This document shows positions 1-8,173 of a stretch of 64,000 nucleotides of DNA, piece by piece; the first letter of the stretch is position 1, and every line of letters begins with the position of its first letter. A model generated the notes under the pieces. The model searched no databases, was not told the origin of the DNA, and saw nothing but the letters and a program-made list of their open reading frames with translations. The stretch spans positions 92,889-156,888 of the forward strand of contig NZ_JBEYUH010000011.1 of NCBI RefSeq assembly GCF_040643435.1, written 5' to 3'. Origin of the DNA: Rhodococcus sp040643435. GTDB lineage: Bacteria > Actinomycetota > Actinomycetes > Mycobacteriales > Mycobacteriaceae. The position numbers and the translations under genes are program-made.

Positions 1-1
1 T

Positions 2-502
2 CTGCTGCTCGTGGGACTGGGCATCGGGCTGGCCACGCCTCCGTCCACCGACCTGATCATGGGCGGCTTCCCCGAGTCGGATCTCGGTGCTGCGGGTGGA
101 TTGAACGACACCGCAGTGGAATTCGGTGGATCGTTGGGCATCGCAGTGCTGGGGTCGGTGCTGGCGACCACCTATCATCGCGAGATCTCCGGTTTTCTCG
201 GCGACCTACCCTCGGCCGCTCTGACGGGTCCGATGGCCGATCAGGCCGCGATGGCGATCGAGGCGGCAGGCGACTCGGTGGGCGGCGCCGCGATCGTCGC
301 AGAAGAACTCGCAGCGAACCCGTTCGCCGCGTCGTACGCACAGCCACTGCTCGACGCCTCGTCCGCAGCGTTCGCACAAGCGATCTCGTCTGCGAGTCTC
401 GTCGCCGGCATCGTTCTGCTGGTGGGTGCCGCGGCGGTTACCGCGCTACTCCCCCGCAGGCTCCACACACCGTCCCGCAGCGAGGCCGAGATCGCCCGCT
501 GA
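2..502 (+). CDS. MFS drug-efflux transporter, DHA2 type (C-terminal part only)
   Basis: This is the last 166 codons of a gene that begins outside the window; the frame is open to base 2, so GTG at 11 is not a real start. The visible part has a hydrophobic helix at the beginning, a Gly/Ala-rich helix around residues 35-55, an extracytoplasmic Ala-rich loop and a final helix just before the basic tail. This resembles helices 11-14 of EmrB/QacA-type (DHA2) proton-coupled exporters, which expel drugs or metabolites across the inner membrane. Its end overlaps by 57 bases the convergent hydrolase gene on the other strand. The substrate cannot be told from this fragment. Confidence 0.8.
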   Translation: MLLVGLGIGLATPPSTDLIMGGFPESDLGAAGGLNDTAVEFGGSLGIAVLGSVLATTYHREISGFLGDLPSAALTGPMADQAAMAIEAAGDSVGGAAIVAEELAANPFAASYAQPLLDASSAAFAQAISSASLVAGIVLLVGAAAVTALLPRRLHTPSRSEAEIAR

Positions 503-1258
503 CCGCGCCGTGAGCAGCTCGAGCGAGCGCTCCCATCCCCGGGTTCTGCGATCCAGGAATGCGACATGGTCCTCACCCTCGAACAACTCCAGCGACACGG
601 GGTCGCCGGTCGCCGAGGCCGCGTCGGAGTAGCGGCGCGCGACGCTCACCGGCACCTGCTCGTCCGCCGTTCCGTGCAACACAGCGACCGGCACGGCGAT
701 CGGGAGCCGGTGGGTGGGTGAAGCCGCCCGATAACGTTCGGGCATATCGTCGAAGGATGCACCGAAGAGCGCCTCGAACTGCTGCACCCGGCGGCCACGC
801 TCACCGGCAGTGACGAGGTCGAGTGCCCCGGCCTGCGAGACCACGAATTCCGGTCGCACCGAGGTGTTCTCCCCTGCCAGCCACACGGCCAGCTGGCCTC
901 CCGCCGAGTGGCCGACGAGCCGGACACGTCGGGGATCGATCTCGATACCGGCGTGCTGCGCGTGCGGTGCGACCAGGGTGAAGATCGCCTCGAACGCAGC
1001 GAGCACGTCGGCGGACATCTCGTCCCACGCGCCACCGGCCTCGAGGCGCCGGTACTCGATGTTCCAGGCCACCACGCCGCGACGCGCGAGTTCGACGGCG
1101 ATCGGGGTGCCGAGATTGAGGTGATAGCGGCCGTGCCACGAACCGCCGTGGATCACCATCACCACGGGCGCAGGCGCCGTGACCGTGTCGGCTGCGGGCA
1201 GATAGAGGTGGCCGAACTGCGCAGGTTCCGGACCGTAGTCGAGTCGGGTACGGGACAT
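446..1258 (-). CDS. Alpha/beta-hydrolase of the HSL/BD-FAE-like group
   Basis: A 270-residue soluble hydrolase. The oxyanion-hole motif HGGSW lies at residues 37-41, the nucleophile elbow GHSAGG places Ser at 118, and the likely triad partners are Asp199 (in HGTADEQVP) and His231 (in GEDHVAF). The HGG motif and lack of a signal peptide fit the esterase/kynurenine-formamidase-like branch that acts on small acyl esters or amides in the cytoplasm. It is the last gene of the minus-strand hrcA-dnaJ2-rsmE run, 8 bases after rsmE, so it is probably co-transcribed. The 3' end overlaps the convergent MFS gene by 57 bases. The substrate is unknown. Confidence 0.85.
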   Translation of the reverse strand: MSRTRLDYGPEPAQFGHLYLPAADTVTAPAPVVMVIHGGSWHGRYHLNLGTPIAVELARRGVVAWNIEYRRLEAGGAWDEMSADVLAAFEAIFTLVAPHAQHAGIEIDPRRVRLVGHSAGGQLAVWLAGENTSVRPEFVVSQAGALDLVTAGERGRRVQQFEALFGASFDDMPERYRAASPTHRLPIAVPVAVLHGTADEQVPVSVARRYSDAASATGDPVSLELFEGEDHVAFLDRRTRGWERSLELLTARSAGDLGLAAGRCVEPAGE

Positions 1259-1266
1259 CGGCGACC

Positions 1267-2025
1267 TCAGTGCAGCGGACGTGCGCGCCAGCGGTCGGTG
1301 AGCACACCGATCGCTCCGAGGGCTACGGCCGCGGCGGTGGAGGTGCGCAGCACGGTGGGCCCGAGACCGACCGCCACCGCTCCCGCGTCGACGAGTGCCT
1401 GCACCTCCGCGTCGTCGAGGCCCCCTTCCGGCCCGACGATCAGGGTCAGCGCATCGGCCTCGCGAACGGGCAGGGCGGCGAAGAAGGTGGTCGCGGACTC
1501 GTGGAGCACCGCGACGACATCACCGCGCGCCACGGCCTCTCGGACACCTGCGACGACCTCGGCTGTGCGGTGCAGGCCCGCCACCGTCGGCACGTACGCG
1601 CGGCGGGACTGCTTCGCCGCCGCGATCGCGACCGCCTGCCACTTGGCAACACCCTTGTCCGCCTTGGCATCCCACCGTGCGACACAGCGCGCCGCCTGCC
1701 ACGGAACGAACTCGTCCGCTCCGGCCTCGGTAGCCAGTTCGACGGCGAGTTCGGACCGGTCGGACTTCGGCAGCGCCTGCACGACCGTCACCCGTGGACG
1801 CGGCGGGTCCACCATGCGGCGCACCAGGACGAGAGCTTCGAGCCGATCCTTCGCCACTGCCGTGACCTCGACGTCGGCGACCTCGCCGGCGCCGTCGGAC
1901 AGCACGAGCCGTTCACCGACGGCGATGCGGCGCACCGTTGCGGCGTGCCGGCCCTCCTTGCCGTCGAGCACGGCCGTCTGCCCCTCGGCGGGCAACGGGT
2001 CGAGATAGAACAGTGTCGCGGCCAC
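1267..2025 (-). CDS. rsmE: 16S rRNA (uracil1498-N3)-methyltransferase RsmE
   Basis: A 252-residue SPOUT-class methyltransferase that methylates N3 of U1498 in 16S rRNA in the small subunit, using S-adenosylmethionine. An N-terminal PUA-like part (residues 1-70) precedes the knotted catalytic part, with the family signature IVGPEGGL at 196-203 and LRTSTAAAVAL near 230. Length is normal for the family. It follows dnaJ2 by 9 bases on the same strand, the same order as in mycobacteria (hrcA, dnaJ2, rsmE), so it is read as a chaperone/ribosome operon. Confidence 0.95.
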   Translation of the reverse strand: MAATLFYLDPLPAEGQTAVLDGKEGRHAATVRRIAVGERLVLSDGAGEVADVEVTAVAKDRLEALVLVRRMVDPPRPRVTVVQALPKSDRSELAVELATEAGADEFVPWQAARCVARWDAKADKGVAKWQAVAIAAAKQSRRAYVPTVAGLHRTAEVVAGVREAVARGDVVAVLHESATTFFAALPVREADALTLIVGPEGGLDDAEVQALVDAGAVAVGLGPTVLRTSTAAAVALGAIGVLTDRWRARPLH

Positions 2026-2034
2026 CTGACGGAC

Positions 2035-3186
2035 CTAGCGGGCGCTGAACGCGTCGCGCAGGCGCGAGAACAGGCCACCGGAGTTCTGCGAGCCGGTGGT
2101 CACGACCTCGACACCTTCACGGTCGCTGTGCTTGCGAAGATCCTCGAGCAACTTGGTCTGCTTGTGATCGAGCCGGGTCGGCACCACGACCTCGAGGTGA
2201 GCGTGCAGGTCGCCACGCGTCCCCGAACGCAACTTCGGCATGCCGTGACCGCGCAGGACCGCGACCGAACCGGGCTGCGTGCCGGCATCCACCGTGATCT
2301 CGGTGGGGCCGTCGAGGATCGTGTCGACGGTGACGCTGGTGCCGAGCGCCGCGTCGACCATGGGCACGCGGATCGTGCAGTGCAGGTCGTCACCGTCGCG
2401 CACGAAGACCTCGTGCTGCTGTTCGATCACCTCGACGTAGAGATCGCCTGCGGGGCCGCCGCCCGGCCCGACCTCACCCTGGGCCGCGAGGCGGATACGC
2501 ATCCCGTTGCCGACACCGGCCGGCACCTTGACCGTGATCTCACGACGTGCGCGCACACGACCGTCACCGCCGCACTTCCGGCAGGGATCCGGGATCGTCT
2601 CGCCGACACCCCGGCAGGTCGGGCAGGGACGCGAAGTCATGACCTGGCCGAGGAACGAACGCTGCACCGACTGCACCTCGCCGGCGCCGCCGCAGGTCTC
2701 GCAGCGCACGGGCTTCGAGTCGCCGTGCGTGCCCGAACCGGTACACGCATCGCACAGGATCGCGGTGTCCACTGTGACCGTCTTGGTGACGCCGCGGGCG
2801 CATTCCTCGAGCGTCAGGCGGGTGCGGAGCAACGAGTCGGCCCCGGGCTGGACGCGGCCGCGGGGACCGCGGGAACCTCCGGCGCCGCCTCCGAAGAAGG
2901 CCTCGAAGACGTCGCCGAGACCGCCACCGAAACCGGCACCGCCGAAGCCACCCGCACCGCCTCCACCGGGCTCGAGCGGATCACCACCGAGATCGACGAT
3001 CCGGCGCTTCTCCGGATCCGACAGCACCTCGTAGGCAGCGGAGATCTCCTGGAAGCGCTTCTGGGCCGCTTCGTCCGGGTTCACGTCGGGATGGTGCTCG
3101 CGCGCCAGCTTGCGGTACGCCCGTTTGATCTCCTGGTCGGTAGCGTTCTTGGACACGCCGAGCGTCCCGTAGTAGTCCCGTGCCAC
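2035..3186 (-). CDS. dnaJ2: Chaperone DnaJ, second copy type (DnaJ2)
   Basis: A 383-residue Hsp40 co-chaperone that stimulates DnaK ATPase. The J domain (residues 1-65) carries HPD at 32-34. A Gly/Phe-rich linker runs about 70-110. Four CxxCxGxG zinc-binding repeats start at Cys145, Cys162, Cys188 and Cys202, followed by the C-terminal substrate-binding domains. Complete type I architecture. Its location directly downstream of hrcA, rather than next to dnaK-grpE, identifies it as the actinobacterial dnaJ2. There are 47 bases between hrcA and this gene. Transcription from the hrcA promoter is expected. Confidence 0.95.
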   Translation of the reverse strand: MARDYYGTLGVSKNATDQEIKRAYRKLAREHHPDVNPDEAAQKRFQEISAAYEVLSDPEKRRIVDLGGDPLEPGGGGAGGFGGAGFGGGLGDVFEAFFGGGAGGSRGPRGRVQPGADSLLRTRLTLEECARGVTKTVTVDTAILCDACTGSGTHGDSKPVRCETCGGAGEVQSVQRSFLGQVMTSRPCPTCRGVGETIPDPCRKCGGDGRVRARREITVKVPAGVGNGMRIRLAAQGEVGPGGGPAGDLYVEVIEQQHEVFVRDGDDLHCTIRVPMVDAALGTSVTVDTILDGPTEITVDAGTQPGSVAVLRGHGMPKLRSGTRGDLHAHLEVVVPTRLDHKQTKLLEDLRKHSDREGVEVVTTGSQNSGGLFSRLRDAFSAR

Positions 3187-3233
3187 GTTAAGTTCTCGTC
3201 CTTACTTCGTTCTACACAGAAAATGGACGGTGC

Positions 3234-4277
3234 TCAGCGTTCGCCGAGCACCTCACCGATATATCTCGCAACGGTGGCAACCGAGGCGATGGTTCCCGGA
3301 TAGTCCATCCGGGTGGGGCCGAGCACCCCCAGGCCACCGAAGACCGTACCCGCGGCACCGTAGCCGGTCGACACGACGGAGGTGGTGCGCATCTCCTCGA
3401 ACTGGGTCTCCTCACCGATGCGGACGGTGACCCGGCCGGCGTCCTGGCTGGAAGCGAGCAATTTGAGCACCACCACCTGCTCCTCGAGCGCTTCGAGGAC
3501 CGTACGCAACGATCCCGGCACGGTGCCGTAGCCGTCGAAGTCCGCGGCGTTGCGGGTGAGATTGGCGGTGCCCCCGAGCACGAGACGTTCCTCCGGATGC
3601 TCGACGAGGGTTTCCACCAGGACTGTGGTGCACCGGATGAGCGCATCGCGCAGATCCTCCGGCGCGTTGTCGGCCAGTTCGGTGACCGCGACGGATGCGG
3701 CGGCAAGACGCTTGCCGCCCAGCGCTCCGCCCAGCAGTTCACGCAACCGCGACAGGCCGTCCTCGTCGATCACGTCGCCGAGTTCGACGATGCGCTGGTC
3801 CACACGACCCGAATCCGTGATGAGTACGAGCAACAGTCGCGCCGGCGTCAGCGCCACCACCTCGAGATGTCGCACGGACGACGCCGACAGCGTCGGATAC
3901 TGCACGACCGCCACCTGACGGGTGAGTTGTGCGAGCAGTCGCACGGCGCGTCGCAGGACATCGTCGAGGTCGACGCCGGACTCGAGGAACTGCAGGATCG
4001 CACGACGCTCGGCCGCCGAGAGCGGTTTGACCTCCGCAATCCTGTCCACGAATTGGCGGTATCCCTTGTCGGTGGGCACGCGGCCGGAACTCGTGTGGGT
4101 CTGTGTGATGTATCCCTCGGCCTCGAGAACAGCCATGTCGTTGCGAACCGTGGCGCTGGATACGCCGAGATTGTGCCGGTCGACGAGAGTCTTGGAACCG
4201 ATCGGCTCCTTGGTGGAGACATAATCCGCCACGATGGCGCGCAAGACCTGAAATCTCCGCTCCTCGGTACTCGACAA
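3234..4277 (-). CDS. hrcA: Heat-inducible transcription repressor HrcA
   Basis: A 347-residue repressor that binds CIRCE operators upstream of groE-type genes and is tuned by GroEL. It has an N-terminal winged-helix DNA-binding domain beginning SSTEERRFQVLRAIV and the GAF-like central domain. I start it at TTG 4277 because GGAGGTGG lies 5-6 bases upstream and the protein then begins exactly at the conserved family N-terminus; the open frame continues upstream to 4433 but encodes nothing family-like. It is the first gene of the hrcA-dnaJ2-rsmE run and is divergent from the gene at 4454. I saw no CIRCE element in its own promoter region. Confidence 0.95.
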   Translation of the reverse strand: MSSTEERRFQVLRAIVADYVSTKEPIGSKTLVDRHNLGVSSATVRNDMAVLEAEGYITQTHTSSGRVPTDKGYRQFVDRIAEVKPLSAAERRAILQFLESGVDLDDVLRRAVRLLAQLTRQVAVVQYPTLSASSVRHLEVVALTPARLLLVLITDSGRVDQRIVELGDVIDEDGLSRLRELLGGALGGKRLAAASVAVTELADNAPEDLRDALIRCTTVLVETLVEHPEERLVLGGTANLTRNAADFDGYGTVPGSLRTVLEALEEQVVVLKLLASSQDAGRVTVRIGEETQFEEMRTTSVVSTGYGAAGTVFGGLGVLGPTRMDYPGTIASVATVARYIGEVLGER

Positions 4278-4441
4278 CCCGCCACCTCCGTTTCCGCTGC
4301 CTGCAGGACTGCACTGTTCGAGGCCGTACCCTGCCAGTCTAATCGTGTGACGACCGCGCAGGCGCCGGGCACACACGCGAGTTCGGGCACACGCGCGAGG
4401 CATTGCCCACACCGCACGCGACGTCGGCGCCACGTTCGCCG

Positions 4442-4453
4442 TAATCTGGTCAC
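4442..4453 (+). promoter_or_regulatory. Extended -10 promoter for a leaderless transcript
   Basis: TAATCT at 4442-4447 ends six bases before ATG 4454. In actinobacteria a -10 box at this distance predicts transcription starting on the A of the start codon, that is, a leaderless mRNA. There is no Shine-Dalgarno sequence in front of this ATG, which agrees. Confidence 0.55.
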
Positions 4454-4825
4454 ATGATCTTCAAGGGGGTCCGGGACGGCAAGCCGTATCCCGATCACGG
4501 GCTGTCTCTGCGCGACTGGTCGAAGATTCCGCCCCGGCAGGTGCGTCTCGACGAAATCGTCACGACGACGAAGGTTCTCGAACTCGACCGCCTGTTGTCG
4601 GAGGACTCGACCTTCTACGGCGATCTGTTCCCGCACGCCGTCCAGTGGCAGGGCGTGCTGTACCTCGAGGACGGACTCCACCGGGCGGTTCAATCCGCCC
4701 TCCGGAACCGGCCGGTGATGCACGTGCGCGTGTTCGAATACGACGCGCTCATCCCGTCGGGCGGTACGTCGTCCGCCCGCCGTACCGACGGTCCCGACGA
4801 TTCGTCGCTGCCGGATCTGCCCTGA
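4454..4825 (+). CDS. Conserved actinobacterial protein of unknown function (Rv2375-like)
   Basis: A 123-residue protein strongly resembling the uncharacterised mycobacterial protein encoded next to hrcA (Rv2375). The first 100 residues are the conserved part; the last 20 are Ser/Asp-rich and probably disordered. The segment YLEDGLHRAVQSALRN has the look of the DGxHR turn of ParB/sulfiredoxin-like nucleotide-binding folds, and the protein may be a single-domain ParB-like factor, but that is an inference from one motif. No signal peptide or membrane segment. It is divergent from hrcA and has no Shine-Dalgarno, consistent with leaderless expression. Confidence 0.8.
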   Translation: MIFKGVRDGKPYPDHGLSLRDWSKIPPRQVRLDEIVTTTKVLELDRLLSEDSTFYGDLFPHAVQWQGVLYLEDGLHRAVQSALRNRPVMHVRVFEYDALIPSGGTSSARRTDGPDDSSLPDLP

Positions 4826-4837
4826 ACCGCGATTCGA

Positions 4838-6091
4838 CTAGCGGTCGGCTCCGAGCAGGATGGTGCGCACGACCGCGTCGGCGAGCAACCGACCCCGGTC
4901 GGTCAGCACGAGATGCTCGTCGCGCAGCACCCCCAGTCCGTCGGCGACGACCGTTCGTGCGGCCTCACGTTCGCCGTCGTCGAGCACCGACAGCGGCAGG
5001 CCCGTCCGCAGCCGGACGGTGAGCATCACAAGTTCGGTGTGCCGGTCCGCAGTGGTGAGATGTTCGCTTCCCGCCACGGGGAGCGCACCGTCCGCGAGAG
5101 TCGCGGCGTAACGGGCGGGGTGCTTGACGTTCCACCAGCGGACCCCACCGACGTGACTGTGCGCACCCGGCCCGGCGCCCCACCAGTCGCCGCCGTCCCA
5201 GTAGCCGAGGTTGTGGGCGCAGCGGGCCCCAGGATCGTCCACCTTCGCCCAGTTGGAGACCTCGTACCAGGTCAGCCCGGCCGCGGTGAGCCGCGCATCG
5301 ATCCGTTCGTAACGCGCGGCGAGCACATCGTCGTCCGGGCTGGGCAGCTCGCCGCGCCGGACGCGGCGTGCGAGCGCCGTGCCGTCCTCGACGATGAGCG
5401 CGTACGCCGAGACGTGGTCGACGCCCGCCTCGAGTGCGGCGTCGAGAGAGGCCTCGAGATCGGCATCGCGCTCACCCGGTGTGCCGTAGATCAGGTCGAG
5501 GTTGACGTGGTCGAATCCGGCTGCGCGTGCTTCCTTCGCCGCCGCGACCGGCCGCCCCGGCGTGTGAGTGCGGTCGAGTACCGCGAGCACATGCGGCGCC
5601 GCGGACTGCATCCCCAGCGACACGCGGGTGTATCCGGCCTCCCGGATCGCCGCGAAGAACTGTGGCGAGGTCGACTCGGGATTCGATTCGGTGGTTACCT
5701 CGGCTCCCGGCGCGATACCGAACGAGTCGCCGATCGCGTCGAGCACCTGCGCGAGACCGTCCGCGCCGAGCAGGGAGGGAGTGCCGCCGCCGACGAATAC
5801 GGTCTCTGCTGCGGGCGTTCCCCGGTCGGCTCCGGTCAGCAACCGGGCCCCGGCGTCGAGTTCACGACGCAGTCCCTCGAGCCACGACTGCGGGGATGCG
5901 GCACTGCCGAGTTCTCCCGCCGTGTAGGTGTTGAAATCGCAGTAGCCGCAGCGAGTCGCGCAGAAGGGCACGTGGACGTACACGCCGAACGGACGCGTCC
6001 CCACCCCGGCGAGCGCCGCAGCCGGCAGTTCGAGACCGGCCGGACGACCTGCGATACCGATTTCCGTGCCGCTGCGTCGATCGATCTCCAT
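4838..6091 (-). CDS. hemW: Radical SAM heme chaperone HemW (HemN-like)
   Basis: A 417-residue radical-SAM protein. The CxxxCxxC cluster ligands are Cys44, Cys48 and Cys51 (CATRCGYC), followed by a GGGTPS motif. It lacks the features of true coproporphyrinogen dehydrogenase HemN and fits HemW, which inserts heme into membrane cytochromes. ATG 6091 is chosen because GGAGG lies about 11 bases upstream and an N-terminus of about 40 residues before the cluster is usual; the open frame reaches 6280 but would cross the leader-peptide promoter. It is convergent with the preceding gene (12-base gap) and divergent from the sulfite reductase leader. Confidence 0.9.
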   Translation of the reverse strand: MEIDRRSGTEIGIAGRPAGLELPAAALAGVGTRPFGVYVHVPFCATRCGYCDFNTYTAGELGSAASPQSWLEGLRRELDAGARLLTGADRGTPAAETVFVGGGTPSLLGADGLAQVLDAIGDSFGIAPGAEVTTESNPESTSPQFFAAIREAGYTRVSLGMQSAAPHVLAVLDRTHTPGRPVAAAKEARAAGFDHVNLDLIYGTPGERDADLEASLDAALEAGVDHVSAYALIVEDGTALARRVRRGELPSPDDDVLAARYERIDARLTAAGLTWYEVSNWAKVDDPGARCAHNLGYWDGGDWWGAGPGAHSHVGGVRWWNVKHPARYAATLADGALPVAGSEHLTTADRHTELVMLTVRLRTGLPLSVLDDGEREAARTVVADGLGVLRDEHLVLTDRGRLLADAVVRTILLGADR

Positions 6092-6194
6092 GGTGTTCAC
6101 GACCTCCAGTGTTCCAGAGACCCGACGGGCGCCTCGCGGCGCGAGGCGCCTACCTCGACATTTCCCGGATTTCGGGTGGAAATGCCGGCCAGAA

Positions 6195-6230
6195 TTCGGA
6201 ATCGCCCCGGTGACGTGGCACAATGGCGGC
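6195..6230 (+). promoter_or_regulatory. Promoter of the sulfate-reduction operon (leaderless)
   Basis: A -10-like CACAAT at 6219-6224 stands six bases before ATG 6231, and a weak -35-like TTCGGA lies at 6195-6200 with an 18-base spacer. There is no ribosome-binding site before the ATG, so the transcript is expected to start at the ATG itself. The same CACAAT-6-ATG arrangement occurs before cofC at 40287. Confidence 0.5.
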
Positions 6231-6341
6231 ATGACAGGACAGGGAGTGCGACTCGTGGCGCGACGCCACGTCGACCTCAAGCGTGTCTGCGCGTCCTGTT
6301 GTCTGCCTTGCGCCGCTTGTCTGTGCGCCGACTGTCTCTAG
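6231..6341 (+). CDS. Polycysteine leader peptide (cysteine-responsive attenuator)
   Basis: A 36-codon ORF ending 113 bases before the sulfite reductase gene. The N-terminal half contains RRHVDLKRV, matching the RRHxDLxR motif of actinobacterial putative leader peptides. The C-terminal half has seven Cys codons in 16 positions (residues 20, 23, 24, 27, 30, 32 and 35). Short leaderless ORFs encoding polycysteine tracts are known in mycobacteria to act as cysteine-responsive attenuators of downstream sulfur genes: ribosome progress over the Cys codons reports cysteinyl-tRNA supply. The motif, the Cys run, the leaderless -10 spacing and the position before sir all agree. The peptide itself probably has no other role. 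Confidence 0.85.
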   Translation: MTGQGVRLVARRHVDLKRVCASCCLPCAACLCADCL

Positions 6342-6454
6342 TCGGCACTCCCCCGGCACATCCCAGATCCCGCCGGGTCGAAGCATGCGTGCACGAGGCT
6401 CAGCCCCCTCCTGCGCTCGTCGATCCGGTTCCAGCGAACATCAGGAGACCCTGT
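6327..6454 (+). promoter_or_regulatory. Attenuator RNA structures between leader peptide and sir
   Basis: A 7-bp hairpin, GCCGACT (6327-6333) with AGTCGGC (6340-6346), covers the last Cys codon and the stop of the leader ORF. A second stem is CCCGGC (6352-6357) with GCCGGG (6372-6377). CTCCTG (6408-6413) is a perfect complement of CAGGAG (6442-6447), the ribosome-binding site of sir, and GAGG (6395-6398) can compete for part of that anti-RBS. There is no U-run, so control of translation initiation is more likely than intrinsic termination. Pairings were found by eye. Confidence 0.55.
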
Positions 6455-8173
6455 ATGTCGTCGACCACCGACGTCACGCCCGCCGACGAGTCTGCCCAGC
6501 CTGCACGCCGTGCCGCGCGACCGGCCAAGCGTCGCGCAGAAGGACAGTGGGCACTCGGCTACCGCGAGCCGCTCAACGCCAACGAGCAGACGAAGAAGGA
6601 CGACAATCCGCTCAACGTCCGTCAGCGTATCGAGAACATCTACGCGCAGACCGGATTCGACGGAATCGACAAGAGCGACCTGCGCGGCCGGTTCCGCTGG
6701 TGGGGTCTGTACACCCAGCGCGAGCAGGGTTACGACGGCACCTACACCGGTGACGAGAACATCGATCTGCTCGAGGCCAAGTACTTCATGATGCGGGTGC
6801 GCTGCGATGCCGGCGCCCTGAACCTCGCCCAGCTGCGGACGATCGCCGGTATCTCCACCGAGTTCGGCCGCGACACCGCCGACCTGTCGGACCGCGAGAA
6901 CGTCCAGTACCACTGGATCGAGGTCGAGAACGTCCCCGAGATCTGGCGACGTCTCGAATCGGTGGGCTTGAAGACGACCGAGGCCTGCGGCGACTGCCCG
7001 CGCGTCGTGCTCGGTTCACCGCTGGCCGGGGAGTCCCTCGACGAGATCATCGACGGCACACCGGCGATCGACGAGATCGTACGCCGCTACATCGGCGACC
7101 CGCAGTACTCGAACCTGCCGCGCAAGTTCAAGACGGCGATCTCCGGACAGCAGGACGTGGTGCACGAGATCAACGATGTCGCCTTCGTCGGCGTCGAGCA
7201 TCCCGAACACGGTCCGGGTTTCGATCTGTGGGTCGGCGGCGGTCTGTCCACCAATCCGATGCTCGCGCAACGGGTCGGGGCGTGGGTGCCCCTCGACGAG
7301 GTGCCCGATGTCTGGGAGGCAGTGGTCGCCATCTTCCGCGACTACGGTTACCGCCGGCTGCGGTCCAAGGCTCGGCTGAAGTTCCTCGTCAAGGACTGGG
7401 GTATCGAGAAGTTCCGTGAGGTGCTCGAGACCGAATACCTGAAGCGTCCGCTCATCGACGGTCCGGCCCCGGCCGCTCCCGAGCGCCCGATCGACCACGT
7501 CGGCGTCCAGAAACTGCGCAACGGCCTCAACGCCGTCGGTGTCGCGCCGATCGCGGGTCGCGTCTCGGGCACGATCCTCTCTGCGGTCGCCGACGCCGCC
7601 GAACGTGCGGGTTCGGACCGGATCCGGTTCACCCCGTACCAGAAGCTGATCGTGCTCGACGTGGCCGACGACAAGGTCGAGCAGCTCGTCGCCGAGCTCG
7701 AGGCACTGGGGCTTCCGGCCTCGCCGTCGCCCTGGCGGAAGAACCTCATGGCCTGCACCGGAATCGAGTTCTGCAAGCTGTCGTTCGTCGAGACGCGCAA
7801 GCGTTCGCAGGCTCTCGTTCCCGAACTCGAGGAGCGGCTGGCCGACATCAACGCGCAGCTCGATGTCCCGGTCACGATCAACATCAACGGTTGCCCGAAC
7901 TCGTGCGCGCGTTCCCAGATCGCCGACATCGGTTTCAAGGGTCAGCTCGTCGACGACGGAGAGGGCAACCAGGTCGAGGGCTTCCAGGTGCACCTCGGTG
8001 GCGCACTGGGCTTCGACGCGAAGTTCGGGCGCAAGCTGCGCCAGCACAAGGTGACCAGCGCCGAGCTCGGCGACTACATCGAGCGGGTGGTGCGCAACTT
8101 CGTCAAGGGGCGCACCGAGGGTGAGCGCTTCGGCGAATGGGTCGTCCGGGCCGAGGAGGTCGACCTGCGATGA
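6455..8173 (+). CDS. sir: Ferredoxin-dependent assimilatory sulfite reductase
   Basis: A 572-residue siroheme/[4Fe-4S] enzyme reducing sulfite to sulfide with six electrons from ferredoxin. Two ferredoxin-like/reductase repeats are followed by the cluster-siroheme ligands Cys434 and Cys440 (CTGIEFC) and Cys480 and Cys484 (NGCPNSC). It closely matches mycobacterial NirA/SirA, which is a sulfite, not nitrite, reductase; the gene neighbours cysH, cysD and cysN support that. AGGAG lies seven bases before ATG 6455 and may be sequestered by the upstream leader RNA. First structural gene of the operon; ends in an ATGA overlap with a mini-ORF. Confidence 0.95.
   Translation: MSSTTDVTPADESAQPARRAARPAKRRAEGQWALGYREPLNANEQTKKDDNPLNVRQRIENIYAQTGFDGIDKSDLRGRFRWWGLYTQREQGYDGTYTGDENIDLLEAKYFMMRVRCDAGALNLAQLRTIAGISTEFGRDTADLSDRENVQYHWIEVENVPEIWRRLESVGLKTTEACGDCPRVVLGSPLAGESLDEIIDGTPAIDEIVRRYIGDPQYSNLPRKFKTAISGQQDVVHEINDVAFVGVEHPEHGPGFDLWVGGGLSTNPMLAQRVGAWVPLDEVPDVWEAVVAIFRDYGYRRLRSKARLKFLVKDWGIEKFREVLETEYLKRPLIDGPAPAAPERPIDHVGVQKLRNGLNAVGVAPIAGRVSGTILSAVADAAERAGSDRIRFTPYQKLIVLDVADDKVEQLVAELEALGLPASPSPWRKNLMACTGIEFCKLSFVETRKRSQALVPELEERLADINAQLDVPVTININGCPNSCARSQIADIGFKGQLVDDGEGNQVEGFQVHLGGALGFDAKFGRKLRQHKVTSAELGDYIERVVRNFVKGRTEGERFGEWVVRAEEVDLR

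Noticed and set aside
1270..3303. A 677-codon open frame on the plus strand opposite rsmE and dnaJ2
   Set aside because: High-GC antisense shadow of two clear genes; His/Asp/Arg-rich with no domain.
4278..4453. CIRCE operator at the hrcA promoter
   Set aside because: No TTAGCACTC-N9-GAGTGCTAA-like repeat is seen; HrcA targets must lie elsewhere.
4913..6454. A long in-frame extension upstream of sir (frame open from 4913)
   Set aside because: It runs antisense through hemW and through the leader region; sir starts at ATG 6455 with a good RBS and family N-terminus.
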